DNA of 64,000 nt from Bacillota bacterium (GCA_017460805.1 JAFUAF010000010.1:124001-188000); one strand, 5' to 3'; shown: positions 49,536-59,381, counted from the first letter of the stretch. Notes: generated from the letters alone by a model not told the origin. Program-made: numbers and translations.

Positions 49536-52293
49536 TCCCGCTGCGGGTTCGATAATAAATTTCTGTCCGTTGCCGCCCCAGAAATCCCATTGGCAGATGT
49601 TTGCGCCGCTTGAAAGGCTTATCTCGTAAACATCCATGCAGGATTTTTTGCCCGAAACAGCAGAGAGGATAGAATATGTGCCGTCCTCGTTGGGGTATAA
49701 AGCAAATTTCTGCTCATTGCCGCCCGTGTATGCCGAAAGGTAAATATCCTTGCCGTCCGAGCCGCTTGCGCCCTCGACCGTAAGGGCTTCGCCCGCATCG
49801 TTTCTGAATGTGTAGTAGCCGCTGCCCGCATCGGTTATCGTCCATGCCTGTGAAGCGGACTGCTGTTTTGCGCTGCTGCCGTTTGCGGCATTTAGGTAAA
49901 GCTTGCTGTTAAAGTTCCTTACAGTATATTTGCCCGTGTTTACCTTGGGATAAACGGGTGTAAGGTTCCAAAGCTGGCAGTCGCCGCCCCAGTAGTCGTA
50001 TTCGGCGATATTGCCGCCGTTTTCCGTACTCCAGTTGTATACATCAAGGCACTTGCCCGTAGATTTTGAGATAATGCCGTAAGAGCCGCGTTTCTGCTCA
50101 AATTTGAATTCTGTGTGTCTGCGCCCGTGTAAGCCGCAAGCTCCACATTGCCGTTTTTAACGGTCATTGCCTTGTCCTCGTCAACCATTGACAAGAAGCT
50201 GCAATAGCCGCTGCCCTCGTCATGTATGCGCCATTGCTGAGGACTGCCGCCGAGAACTTCCCATTGCTGGATATTTGTACCGTCTGCTGTTTCGCCGTTT
50301 GGCAGGTCAAGAGCCTTTTCGCTGAAACGGCTTGTTATCGTATAAGAAACACCGCTTATAAAATCGGTATTGCCTATTTTTACATTGCTTGTTGTGTTGG
50401 TCTTGCTCGGTGCTTTATAAACAGCCTGTGCGGAAGATGTGCGGTCGGGCATATCTTCGTCGGAGTTGTAAGCCGTCTTTTTGCTGCCCCAAATACACAT
50501 ATTATTGCCCGTTGCGGTAAAGGTCATTTTTTGTACCTTGCTGTCGGACTCGTCCGCCTGTACCAAAAATGCACCCTTGTATGTCTTATTGTCTATGGTG
50601 AAAGTCGCATAAGGCGAATTTTTCTCAACGCTCCATGTGCCCGATTTTGAGCCCGATATCTTGCCGTCCGTACCGAGTTTTATGCTGACGGGTGTTGCTA
50701 TTTTAACATAGTTGTCGTTGTTTTCGGCATCGCTCCAGTCGGTTCTGTAGCCCTGGTTCTGGTCGTGGATGATAAGCTCGTAATCGCCCGCTATGGCTGC
50801 TGTGGTATGACCCGTTTTGGAAAGGGTCTCGCCGCTGTATTCATAAGGCGCGGCGCTTATCCAGCCGTCTTTGTTCATTATAAGCTGATTAACACGTACC
50901 TGGTGCAAAAGACCGAGACCGCCGAATTTTGTGTGATATATAACAAATAATTTTCCGTCGTCGTCCATTAAAACGGAGTTGTGACCCTGTGCCTTGCGGC
51001 TGTTGGTGTTGCAGCTCCATTTGTAGTTGCTCATAAGGCGTGTGCCGTAGTCTGCGCCTATATTGTCCACGTTGGATGTGAATATCGGCGAACGGCCTTT
51101 TTCGTCAACATAAGGACCGTCGGGGTTGGCGCTGCGGTAAATACGCATATTGTAGCCGCCGTTGGGATGGAAAAATCCGTAGGAAAGGAACATATAGTAA
51201 TAGCCCTTGCTGCTGCCCGGAGGACACATATATTCTATGTACGGACCCTCGCCCGATGACCAATGGCCGCCCGCTACTTTCTTGCCCATATAGGCATCGG
51301 ATGAATTTGCTGTTGTGGAATATTTTACGTTATAGTCGCGAAGACCCGTGTTTTCGTCCAGTTCAAGCATATAAATACCGCCGAACCATGAACCGTATAC
51401 CATCCACAGCTTGCCGCTTTCGTCATAGAAAACCCCCGGGTCGATGGCGTTTGTGCCGTAATCGGCATTCCATCTGCCCGCACTTGTAAGATAACGGCTG
51501 AGGTCGGGGTTTGAACCCAGAACTTTCTCGACATCCGTGTTTTTATAGCTGTTTGCGCTGTTGGCGGGCTTGGTCTCAAAACCCGAATAAACTATCGTGC
51601 CCTTGTATTTGTACGGGCCGTCGATATTGTCCGCCGTGCATAAAACTATGGACGAATGCCAGTTTTCGCCGTTTACGCTCAAATACATACAGTATTTTTT
51701 CATAACGGGGTTGTAAACGATGTCGGGTGCCCAGAGATTGCCCGAAAGGTCGTAGCCGCTGCTTGTGTTTGCCCATTTTTCGGGTGTTGCAAGATCGGAA
51801 TAGATATTGCTGAAATAAGTTGTATTTTTTGTGCCCCTTGTGGAATTTGCGGTATCGCTCCAGTTCATAAGGTCGCTTGAACGCGCCGCACCAAGGTGCG
51901 AACCTATGATATAATAGCTGCCGTCGCTGAGTTTGACTACCGACGGGTCGTGTACCGATACGCGCGAGTACTCCGCCGCACTTACATTTACCGCGCCCAT
52001 ACTCCCCGCAAGCATTGCGCACGCAAGGAAGAGCGACAAAATTCGTTTTTTCATAATTGCCTCCTCTTTAAAAATACCCCGAAAAAACTTTCTTTCCCTA
52101 AACTACCCTATCAGTATATATCAAGAGGATTAATTATGCAATAACCTTACCTAATTGTTTACAAAAACAACTTTTTGTTTACAAAATATTTACCATATTC
52201 ATTAAATACGCAAATATTAAAATTCTTTTCAAAACAGCCCCAAGTCTGTAAGCTTTATCGAGTGTCTGTTCCTGTTTTGAAAAAAACAAAAAA

Positions 52294-52860
52294 TTATTTT
52301 AATATTTTATCTATATCTTTTTTCGCTTTTTCCAGTATAGCGTCAATATCCGCGCCGACAATATCCAACCCCTCGGCCTTGATACAGTCGGTTTTTTCTA
52401 CACCGTAAAAAAGCTCCATAATGCTTTTTATATAGCCAAACCCATATTCGTCGGAAACTATATATCCGCCCGCAGTAGTTATGTATATCAGCCTTTTTGC
52501 CCTGCACAGGCTTATCGGCATACCTTTTTCGGAATATCTGAAAGTAAGGCCGCATACATTTATTGCTTCGATATACTGCTTTAAAACAGCGGGAAAAGAC
52601 AGATCCCAATAAGGTGCGGATATAACGATATTTTCGGCTTGCGCAAACTGTTTTGCAAATGTGAACATATCGTCCGAAAAATCATTTTTTGCCGCCGCCT
52701 CATCACGTTTTTTTATCAAAGCCCCGTCAAGTGAATAAAGTTTTTCCTCACCGAGCCTTATTGTGCTTATTTCTCCGCCGAGTTTATCCCGCAGATACGA
52801 TGTAAGTTTTCTTGTCCTCGACCTGTCCGAGGTACAGGCATCTATTATCAAAGTTTTCAT
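52294..52860 (-). CDS. Flavodoxin-like NAD(P)H oxidoreductase (FMN reductase / AzoR type), 188 aa
   Basis: Flavodoxin fold with MKTLIIDACTSDRSRTRKL at the phosphate-binding N-terminus, VISAPYWDLSFPAVLKQYIEAI, FRYSEKGMPISL and ITTAGGYI. This pattern fits NAD(P)H:quinone/azoreductase or FMN reductase proteins that reduce quinones or flavins; the substrate is uncertain. I chose ATG at 52860, preceded by GGTGGTCGAG. It lies 21 bases after the first STAS-kinase gene and may belong to the same transcript. Confidence 0.8.
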   Translation of the reverse strand: MKTLIIDACTSDRSRTRKLTSYLRDKLGGEISTIRLGEEKLYSLDGALIKKRDEAAAKNDFSDDMFTFAKQFAQAENIVISAPYWDLSFPAVLKQYIEAINVCGLTFRYSEKGMPISLCRAKRLIYITTAGGYIVSDEYGFGYIKSIMELFYGVEKTDCIKAEGLDIVGADIDAILEKAKKDIDKILK

Positions 52861-52881
52861 CTCGACCACCCATTTCAATAA

Positions 52882-54057
52882 TCAAAAACAGATCTCGCGG
52901 ATACCCTTATCGTAATAATCAAGCGCAAGTTTTTGCATTGCATCCAATGCTTCTTTCGAGAACATGCCCGGTATATGCAAAGCCGCAAGCACTATCGAAG
53001 CCCCTACGACTGCACCTATCTGTTCCTCGGCAAGTGCGACATATTCCTCGTCATCCGTGCCGAGATAGCTTCTAATAAATCTGTCCCAGATATGTTTTGC
53101 CTGCTCCCTTGTAAAGCCGTGCAGCATATCCCTTGCGCCGAAATCCAAATCATTTGACGCAAAGAAATTATATACAAGATACATACTGCCCATATCAAAT
53201 ATCGGATGTCCTTTGCCGCAAGCCCCCATATCTATAAACATAAGCTCGCCGTCTGACTGAAGCATTACATTGCCTATATGACAATCGCTGTGGATAAAGG
53301 TATTCCTATCGGGTATGCTCTCCATTACCGCTATCATTTTATCCAGCGTTTCGTCGGACAGGACGCCTTTGCCTTTCGCCCCTTTGATGCCCATTATCCT
53401 GTTATCTTTCGCAGACATAAAATCGGGGGAATCGACCTCTATCGTGTGAACCTTTTTAACAAACTCCGCAAACATATCAACATACTTGTCGGTTTTTTCG
53501 GGTTCTTTTAAAATATGGTGCATAACATCTTCCGCATTGAGCATTTCATAAATAACACCAAGACTGCCGCCGACTTTGACCGTATCATAAGAAATGGCGG
53601 TCGGCACTCCGAAAACAAAGGCGGCCTTTGCCATCTTGCCCTCACGTTCAGTCATCATGGCATTAACTTCGGGATTGAACACCTTTATTATCTTGTCTTC
53701 GTCAATGCGGTATACCTTTGCCGTAGCACCGATGCCCACCTGTTCAAGCCCCTCAACGGAAAATTCCTTCAAAGCCTTTTTCACATCAAGCAGATTTGTA
53801 AAGCCCGTCACATCAAATATATCATAGACCTCGTTTGACACATTTATTACGTCAACGCCGCCTTTCAGACTTTTTTTAAGTTTAAGAAAAACTCTCAGAC
53901 CCGCACTTGATATGTATTCCAGTTCTTCCGCATCCAATACCGCTTTATCGGCATTTTCGCCTACTGCCGCAAACAGTTCGTCCTCAAACTGTTTTGCATT
54001 GTTTGAGTCGATCCTGCCGTCAAGTTTTATTATCCCGCTGTCCGTCTTTGTTATCAT
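52882..54057 (-). CDS. STAS-domain / aminoglycoside-phosphotransferase-like kinase fusion, copy 1, 391 aa
   Basis: Residues ~1-100 are a STAS (anti-sigma-factor-antagonist) domain: IIKLDGRIDSNNAKQFEDEL, then LEYISSAGLRVFLKLKK, where a Ser at the regulatory phospho-site is kept. Residues ~105-391 are an APH/choline-kinase-type kinase with G-loop IGATAKVYRIDEDKII, ATP-lysine KVF, catalytic FIHSDCHIGNVML (HxDxxxxN) and metal-binding IDMGACGKGHP. Cytoplasmic. I chose ATG at 54057, with AGGAGTG upstream. It is one of three paralogues in the cluster. Function and substrate are unknown; coupling of a STAS switch to a small-molecule or protein kinase is inference. Confidence 0.85.
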   Translation of the reverse strand: MITKTDSGIIKLDGRIDSNNAKQFEDELFAAVGENADKAVLDAEELEYISSAGLRVFLKLKKSLKGGVDVINVSNEVYDIFDVTGFTNLLDVKKALKEFSVEGLEQVGIGATAKVYRIDEDKIIKVFNPEVNAMMTEREGKMAKAAFVFGVPTAISYDTVKVGGSLGVIYEMLNAEDVMHHILKEPEKTDKYVDMFAEFVKKVHTIEVDSPDFMSAKDNRIMGIKGAKGKGVLSDETLDKMIAVMESIPDRNTFIHSDCHIGNVMLQSDGELMFIDMGACGKGHPIFDMGSMYLVYNFFASNDLDFGARDMLHGFTREQAKHIWDRFIRSYLGTDDEEYVALAEEQIGAVVGASIVLAALHIPGMFSKEALDAMQKLALDYYDKGIREICF

Positions 54058-54071
54058 ATATATCACTCCTG

Positions 54072-55436
54072 TCATTGCAGTCCGACACTGAATTTATACT
54101 CTCTTTCAAATTTGCCGCCGTTGAATGCAAGCACCATAAAATAGCCGTTGCATTGTCCCGAGCACATAAACCCGTCGCATTTTGAAAGCATATAAAGAGC
54201 ATAAAAATAGTTTATGGTAGTATCCTCTACCGAGCTGTCATATTCCGCACCCTGTGCGTTTTTCTTTTCATATTCGTAAATCAGCTTTGCGTCCTTGAAA
54301 TCCTCAACGGAAAATCTCTCCTGAGATATGGCTTTTATTCGTCTTCCATATTCATCTTTCATGCGTTTTAAAATATCGCTGTCCTCTGTTGCAAGGAAGA
54401 TAACATCATACCCATCCTCTTCAAGCCACTTGTTTATCTCGGGTATCATCTCGTCAGCCGTCGCTTGTTTTCTTGTTCCCACAAGACCCGCAGTTATATA
54501 GTCGCTGCCCCTTATCAGCACACCAAGCACCTTTTTCCCGCCGAATACGGCATCAAAATATTCGTCCATATCTCTGCGGAAATTATCTGACAAAACACTT
54601 CTGTCAATATCCGAACTTACGGACTGCATAAAATAGGTCGTAATAACGTGCGTTGACATATAGCCTTTCAGATATATCGTATTATTCTCGTCCGCATCAT
54701 CGGCAAAAGAGCCCGCATTGAAGTATTTACCAAGCATATCGCGTTTAAATCTGCCGACCTTTTCATCCGTAAAGATCACCTTTATGCCATAACGCTCAAA
54801 TGCGGCGGAAAATCTGTTTGAATATTCCAGTACCGCACCTATGCCGCCTATTTCACTCATCTGAAAGCTGAGATACTTTATATCATCTATATTTTTCCCG
54901 TCAAGCAGATACTGCATCACAAACATATTGTGAAAAGCATAAGTTGCACACAAATGGTTGAATACACCGTCCCTTACGCCCGTATTCCACTCTTTTTGTA
55001 TATAGAATACATCGTCGCCGTCGGGCAGTTCATCGACTATATGCAGTTTTTCGCTTTGTATGAACCTTAAAACCGCCTTGTCGGTAAAATATACATCATA
55101 GTCAAGCTGCTCCGTCAAGACCCTTGCAATGACTATCGTGTACTCGTTTACTTCCTCACACGAAAGCTTTTTGTAAAGGCGGTACAGCTCAAACACAAGG
55201 CTTTTGGTCTGTGTTTCGTCATAGCAAAGATAATCGGGTATACGTTTCATATTTTTGTACGCAGCCAATGGAGGATTAAGCGATTCGTTTTCTATATAGA
55301 CTAAATCGTAATCACCGTATTCGCCGTCTTTTACATGATACCTTTTCTCTTTGCCCTCTATAGCCTCGTGAAATACGTTTTTGCTGTGAATAAGCGTTTT
55401 ACAGTCTTCATCCGTCAATTTTTCAATCACAAACAT
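54072..55436 (-). CDS. Fucosyltransferase-like (GT23/O-FucT-like) protein, 454 aa
   Basis: The C-terminal half carries GVLIRGSDYITAG, the segment EEDGYDVIFLATEDSDIL and YALYMLSKCDGFMCSGQCNGY. This resembles the HxR-type loop and donor-site region of alpha-1,6-fucosyltransferases and O-fucosyltransferases. The N-terminal half (~1-180) is unrecognised. No signal peptide is seen, so it is probably cytoplasmic. Its stop overlaps the start region of STAS-kinase copy 1, so the two are tightly linked. A glycosyltransferase role for a surface glycan is possible but not certain. Confidence 0.5.
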   Translation of the reverse strand: MFVIEKLTDEDCKTLIHSKNVFHEAIEGKEKRYHVKDGEYGDYDLVYIENESLNPPLAAYKNMKRIPDYLCYDETQTKSLVFELYRLYKKLSCEEVNEYTIVIARVLTEQLDYDVYFTDKAVLRFIQSEKLHIVDELPDGDDVFYIQKEWNTGVRDGVFNHLCATYAFHNMFVMQYLLDGKNIDDIKYLSFQMSEIGGIGAVLEYSNRFSAAFERYGIKVIFTDEKVGRFKRDMLGKYFNAGSFADDADENNTIYLKGYMSTHVITTYFMQSVSSDIDRSVLSDNFRRDMDEYFDAVFGGKKVLGVLIRGSDYITAGLVGTRKQATADEMIPEINKWLEEDGYDVIFLATEDSDILKRMKDEYGRRIKAISQERFSVEDFKDAKLIYEYEKKNAQGAEYDSSVEDTTINYFYALYMLSKCDGFMCSGQCNGYFMVLAFNGGKFEREYKFSVGLQ

Positions 55437-55457
55437 TTTTTATCACCTGTCTTGCTT

Positions 55458-56636
55458 TTAATGCGACCCGAGCAAATGTCTGAGTGCCTGCTCATTTGGT
55501 ATGATGATCTTTCTCAAAAGATTTTCCATAATAGCCTCTGCCCTTTCCTCCGCATGAGGACTGCCGGAACCCGTCACAAGCACGACATTGAGAGCATATA
55601 CAAGTCCGAGACCCTTAAAATATTTCTCCAGCTGTTCTCTGTCCGTAATGCCCGTATACAGCTCAAAAAATCTGTAACCCGTTTTCAGCATCATTTCCGT
55701 TGACATACCTACGCTGCCCTCGAGCATTTTTTTGATTTCGTCCGTACTGACCTGCGGTGCCGAGATAAGATCCCTGTAAATGCCCGTTATATCCCATATC
55801 TCGGGGCCCATAGTCACTTCGGGCATATCTATGAGCACAAGCTCGCCGTCCTGTATCATTATATTGCCGGGATGAAAATCGCCGTGTATGAGAGAATGTC
55901 CGTCTGGCATTTCGTCTATAAGGCTGTCCAAAAGCTGCATTTCCTCCTCGGAACACCATTTTGCAAGTCTCGGCACCCTGTTGTGAAGAACGGTCTTTAT
56001 ATTGGTAAACGAACCCTCTTTAATATCTGCGCTGTGCAGTTCCTTTGCAAGGGCAACATATTTTTCGACATATTCCTCGAATTTGTCGGGGTTTTTGCTC
56101 ATGGCATGACCGAGAGTATCGGATTTGAGCATTTCAAAAACAATACCGTAACGGTCGCCGCATTTTACAACATCATAGGCGATAACGCACGGAACGCCAT
56201 TGATAAGAGCCGTTTTTGCAAATTCCCTCTCGCGCTCTATCTGTTCAAGCCTTACATTCGGGGTATACATCTTTACTATAGTATCTTCGTCAAGCCTGTA
56301 GACCGTACCGTTGCCGCCCTGACCTATTATCTCGCAGCCCGTAACGTCTATCTCCCTGACAGTTTTTTTCACATCGAGGATATTGTCAAAGCCCGTTACG
56401 CTGAAAATATCATAAATATCGGGCGTTACATTTATGACCGTGACATTGCCCCTGCTCTTTTTAAGTTTAAGCAAAACGCGCAGGCCCGCACTTGAAATAT
56501 ATTCAAGTGCGCCCGCATCCAATGTCACATCGCCGCTTTCCGCCGCCGCAAGCAGTTCGTCCTCGAACTGCTTTGCGTTGTTGGAGTCTATTCTCCCCGA
56601 TATTTTTATCATGTTCCCGCTTATTTTTTCGATCAT
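55458..56636 (-). CDS. STAS / APH-like kinase fusion, copy 2, 392 aa
   Basis: Same two-domain layout: STAS with ISGRIDSNNAKQFEDELLAA and ALEYISSAGLRVLLKLKK, then a kinase with IGQGGNGTVYRLDEDTIVKMY, the catalytic SLIHGDFHPGNIMIQ and LIDMPEVTMGPEIWD. This copy is the most diverged in its C-terminal part (ending LLGSH rather than ICF), so its substrate may differ. Start preceded by AAGGAGCGTATTGA. It lies 21 bases upstream of the fucosyltransferase-like gene. Confidence 0.85.
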   Translation of the reverse strand: MIEKISGNMIKISGRIDSNNAKQFEDELLAAAESGDVTLDAGALEYISSAGLRVLLKLKKSRGNVTVINVTPDIYDIFSVTGFDNILDVKKTVREIDVTGCEIIGQGGNGTVYRLDEDTIVKMYTPNVRLEQIEREREFAKTALINGVPCVIAYDVVKCGDRYGIVFEMLKSDTLGHAMSKNPDKFEEYVEKYVALAKELHSADIKEGSFTNIKTVLHNRVPRLAKWCSEEEMQLLDSLIDEMPDGHSLIHGDFHPGNIMIQDGELVLIDMPEVTMGPEIWDITGIYRDLISAPQVSTDEIKKMLEGSVGMSTEMMLKTGYRFFELYTGITDREQLEKYFKGLGLVYALNVVLVTGSGSPHAEERAEAIMENLLRKIIIPNEQALRHLLGSH

Positions 56637-56651
56637 TCAATACGCTCCTTT

Positions 56652-57875
56652 TTATTCAAGATATAATTTTTCAAGCTTTGCAAAATCGTCATCGGTAAGT
56701 CCGATCTTTTCTTTCAGATAGCCCTTTACGCTGCCGTACTGCTCGTTCATATCATCTATTACTGCCTGTAAGCAGGGTGCATCAACGCCGTCCATCATCT
56801 TTGCAAGTTCAATGGTCTCGGCATCATCCGTATAATTTTTTACAGCCTCAATATCCGCTTCGATAACGGCTTTGTTTGCTTCGTTTGTAAGAAGATAGTC
56901 CTCCATTACGACTTCATCGTCAAAATCGAGAGCGTAGAGGAAAAGTGCGGAACCCATGCCCGTTCTGTCCTTGCCCTGTGTGCAATGGAAAAGTACGGAC
57001 GCATCTTCGGGCTTGTTCAAAAGTATATTAAAGAACTCTTTGTAGCCTGCCGCAGCTTCATCGCCAAGGAAATAATTTCTGTACATTTGCGGTGTGGGCA
57101 GCATTTTATTCTCGGCAAGCAATACCAGTATCTCGCCCTTGTCGCCGCTTTGGGATGCTTTTGCATAAGCCTGCATAAATTCATCGGTTGCAAGTGCACT
57201 CATATCGCCCGCAATATTAAGCGGGATATGATGATTTTTTGCACCCTCTATTGTGGGCTCGGGAGCTGTTTTTGTTTCATTTTCCGTGCGGAAATCCACC
57301 ATATCCGATACTTTATATTTTTCGGATAAAAGTTTAAAGTCATTTTCCGTGCCGTCGGAAGGCTTGCCCGTTCTTATAATAACATTTTGCTTTATGACCC
57401 TGCCGTTTTTATTTACATAGCCGCCAAGCTGTCTTGCGTTGGTTATGCCCTCAATATCCTTTAAACGATAGTCTTTAAGGTCAAGGTGCTTTTCGGACTG
57501 AACTTCCTGAACTTCCTGTACTTCCTCTGGCTCATTTGCACCTATTGCCTGCATAAGCTCCGTATCGGGCAGATAGAAACTGCCGCCGATTATTACGGGC
57601 ACATTGTAGGTAATATTTTCTTCTTCGTATACCGCATTTTCAAAAGTTATCTTTTTGCCGTCAACTTCAAAACCGTCGTCGCCCGACTTTACGGAAACGG
57701 TATGACCGTCGTTTTTAAATACCGCCGTCTTTGTTTCCGCATCCCATTCGGTCACAAAGCCAAGGTTTTCAAGCGTGTCCCTCGCGGGAACAAGTTTGCT
57801 TGTCTGCGCAGCTGCATTTGATGCAAATAATACAGCTGCCATAAGTGTTGCCAATAATGCGTTTCTTCTTTTCAT
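56652..57875 (-). CDS. Secreted tyrosine-phosphatase-like protein with stalk-type N-terminal domain, 407 aa
   Basis: Signal peptide 1-23 (SNAAAQ). Residues ~25-120 resemble a copper-amine-oxidase-N domain (DTLENLGFVTEWDAETKTAVF; VPVIIGGSFYLPDTELMQAIG). Residues ~135-400 are a dual-specificity or tyrosine phosphatase of the bacterial PtpB/lipid-phosphatase type: GITNARQLGGYVNKNG, DMVDFRTENET and catalytic FHCTQGKDRTGMGSA (HCx5R). Secreted, so it probably acts outside the cell and not directly on the cytoplasmic STAS-kinases around it. Start preceded by AAAGGAAGAATGAATT. Confidence 0.85.
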   Translation of the reverse strand: MKRRNALLATLMAAVLFASNAAAQTSKLVPARDTLENLGFVTEWDAETKTAVFKNDGHTVSVKSGDDGFEVDGKKITFENAVYEEENITYNVPVIIGGSFYLPDTELMQAIGANEPEEVQEVQEVQSEKHLDLKDYRLKDIEGITNARQLGGYVNKNGRVIKQNVIIRTGKPSDGTENDFKLLSEKYKVSDMVDFRTENETKTAPEPTIEGAKNHHIPLNIAGDMSALATDEFMQAYAKASQSGDKGEILVLLAENKMLPTPQMYRNYFLGDEAAAGYKEFFNILLNKPEDASVLFHCTQGKDRTGMGSALFLYALDFDDEVVMEDYLLTNEANKAVIEADIEAVKNYTDDAETIELAKMMDGVDAPCLQAVIDDMNEQYGSVKGYLKEKIGLTDDDFAKLEKLYLE

Positions 57876-57892
57876 AATTCATTCTTCCTTTC

Positions 57893-59053
57893 TTAAAAAC
57901 ATATGGGTTCAAAACCCTTGTCGTAGTATGATATAACTCTGTCTTTCATAGATTCTATCTGTTTTTGTGACAAAAGCCCCGGTATTGCTACGACTGCAAG
58001 CAGCATCCTTGCGCAGGAGACCGCCATTATCTGCTCTTCCGCTTTTGCTATAAACGCCTCGTCCTCCGTGCCCAAATACGCCCTTATATATGTGTCCCAT
58101 ATAAGCTTTATCTCGTCAAGCGAAAAACCGCGTGTCAGTTCCCGCGCCTCTCTTTGTTCCTCACTCATATACTGCCCCATTTTATAGCCCGAACACATAC
58201 TTACCATGTCAAATATCGGATGTCCCTTGCCCGACGTGGAAAGGTCGATAAACATATAGTCTCCGTTTTGCATCATTACATTTCCGATATGCCCGTCGCC
58301 GTGGATAAAAGTGTTTCGGTCGGGGATATTGGCTATAACGGCACGAAGTTTTTCCGCTTCTTCCGCCGTGCAGACATTTCCTTCAAGATAGCCTATATAC
58401 TTCATCGTACCCGCCTTTGTATCGTCAAATTCGCCGTCTACTTCTATCTTGTGCATACTGCGCATTTTAAGTGCAAAGCCCTTGATATGCTCCGCTATAT
58501 GCGCCTTGTCTTTTCTGACAACATTTAAAAGGTCGTCCGCATCGAGCAATTCGTAAATGACACCGTAACAGTCACCGACTTTTACCGTGTCGTAAGATAT
58601 TGCGGTGGGTACGCCGAAAACAAAGGCCTTTTTTGCTTTCCTCCCCTCATTGTTTATCATGGTAAGACCGACATTGGGGTTAAAGACCTTTATTATGGTC
58701 TCCTTGTCAATGCGGTAAACGATGCCCGTCGCGCCCTTTCCGATAACTTCCAGTCCGTCTATGGATATGCTGCGCAAAGCCTTTTTCACATTTAAAATAT
58801 TTGTAAAGCCCGTCACATCAAATATATCGTAAATTTCGGGTGATACATTTATCACACTTACCTCTCCGCCCGACTGCTTTTTAAGTTTAAGCAGCACACG
58901 AAGCCCCGCACTTGAGATATATTCAAGTTCTTCTGCATCAAGTGTCACATCGTTTCCCTCCGCAGCCGCAAGCAGCTCATCTTCAAACTGTTTTGCATTG
59001 TTTGAATCTATCCTGCCCGATATTTTTATTGTGTCATTTGTTTTTTTTACCAT
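57893..59053 (-). CDS. STAS / APH-like kinase fusion, copy 3, 386 aa
   Basis: STAS domain with ISGRIDSNNAKQFEDELLAA and LEYISSAGLRVLLKLKK; kinase with IGKGATGIVYRIDKETIIKVF, catalytic FIHGDGHIGNVMM and FIDLSTSGKGHPIFDM. It is closest to copy 1, including the shared C-terminal YYDKG and final ICF. I chose ATG at 59053, with AAAGGGAGGTTGAAT upstream; longer readings lack support. It is the first gene of the cluster behind a promoter and a ~150-base leader. Confidence 0.85.
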   Translation of the reverse strand: MVKKTNDTIKISGRIDSNNAKQFEDELLAAAEGNDVTLDAEELEYISSAGLRVLLKLKKQSGGEVSVINVSPEIYDIFDVTGFTNILNVKKALRSISIDGLEVIGKGATGIVYRIDKETIIKVFNPNVGLTMINNEGRKAKKAFVFGVPTAISYDTVKVGDCYGVIYELLDADDLLNVVRKDKAHIAEHIKGFALKMRSMHKIEVDGEFDDTKAGTMKYIGYLEGNVCTAEEAEKLRAVIANIPDRNTFIHGDGHIGNVMMQNGDYMFIDLSTSGKGHPIFDMVSMCSGYKMGQYMSEEQREARELTRGFSLDEIKLIWDTYIRAYLGTEDEAFIAKAEEQIMAVSCARMLLAVVAIPGLLSQKQIESMKDRVISYYDKGFEPICF

Positions 59054-59214
59054 ATTCAACCTCCCTTTTTTGAATTCGTTTTTTTCACGGTCAGGCATAT
59101 TTTTTGATGACCGCAGCAAACGTGACCCGAAGTATGTTTTCCTCCATAAATGGCATTACGTGGTCTGGCGGTATGGCAGAAAAATCGGTTCTGTCGGCTC
59201 GCTTATCTATATAT

Positions 59215-59243
59215 ATGGTATCACATTTCTTTTAATTTTTCAA
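59215..59243 (-). promoter_or_regulatory. Promoter of the STAS-kinase cluster
   Basis: Minus-strand TTGAAA (59243-59238), 17 nt, TACCAT (59220-59215). The leader between promoter and first gene (59054-59210) has some short GGTCACG-like inverted segments, but no riboswitch I can name. Confidence 0.55.
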
Positions 59244-59320
59244 GAGTACTGTAAAATTGCTTTGAAACAATAATACCGCAGAATTTTCATATTATTGTTG
59301 TTTTCTCTTTATTTTCAAGC

Positions 59321-59355
59321 AAAAAAGCTGCCGCGAAAAATCACAGCAGCTTTTT
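59321..59355 (-). terminator. Terminator of the superoxide dismutase gene
   Basis: AAAAAGCTGC/GCAGCTTTTT stem followed by T on the minus strand. Confidence 0.75.
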
Positions 59356-59381
59356 GCAGTATAATTTAATGCGACATTCTT

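Larger units (their letters stand above)
48606..52054 (-). pseudogene. GH43 arabinanase-like gene with ricin-type lectin repeats, broken by a -1 frameshift
   Basis: Signal peptide 1-27. The N-terminal half (~30-480) is a five-bladed GH43 domain: SVHDPSVVKLSDGSYYIIG (catalytic base Asp), AIDPGVFYDESGKLWMVYGS and SSGEGPYIEY (catalytic Glu), as in endo-1,5-arabinanases. It is followed by a ricin-trefoil lectin region. At about 50109 one base seems missing: CAGAATTC where CAGAAATTC would continue the lectin repeat. The first frame then ends at 49940 with unrelated residues. The other frame runs without a stop from ~50110 to 48606 and encodes more lectin repeats (SGKKSCMDVYEI, QWDFWGGNGQKF), an (NT)n/(ST)n linker, a beta-sandwich module, a poly-Ser tract and a C-terminal domain. 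Joined, it is ~1150 residues. A real mutation or a sequencing error are both possible. Confidence 0.85.

Noticed and set aside
59054..59210. Riboswitch or leader peptide upstream of the STAS-kinase cluster
   Set aside because: Some short inverted segments and an 18-codon frame exist, but no known aptamer core and no ribosome-binding site.
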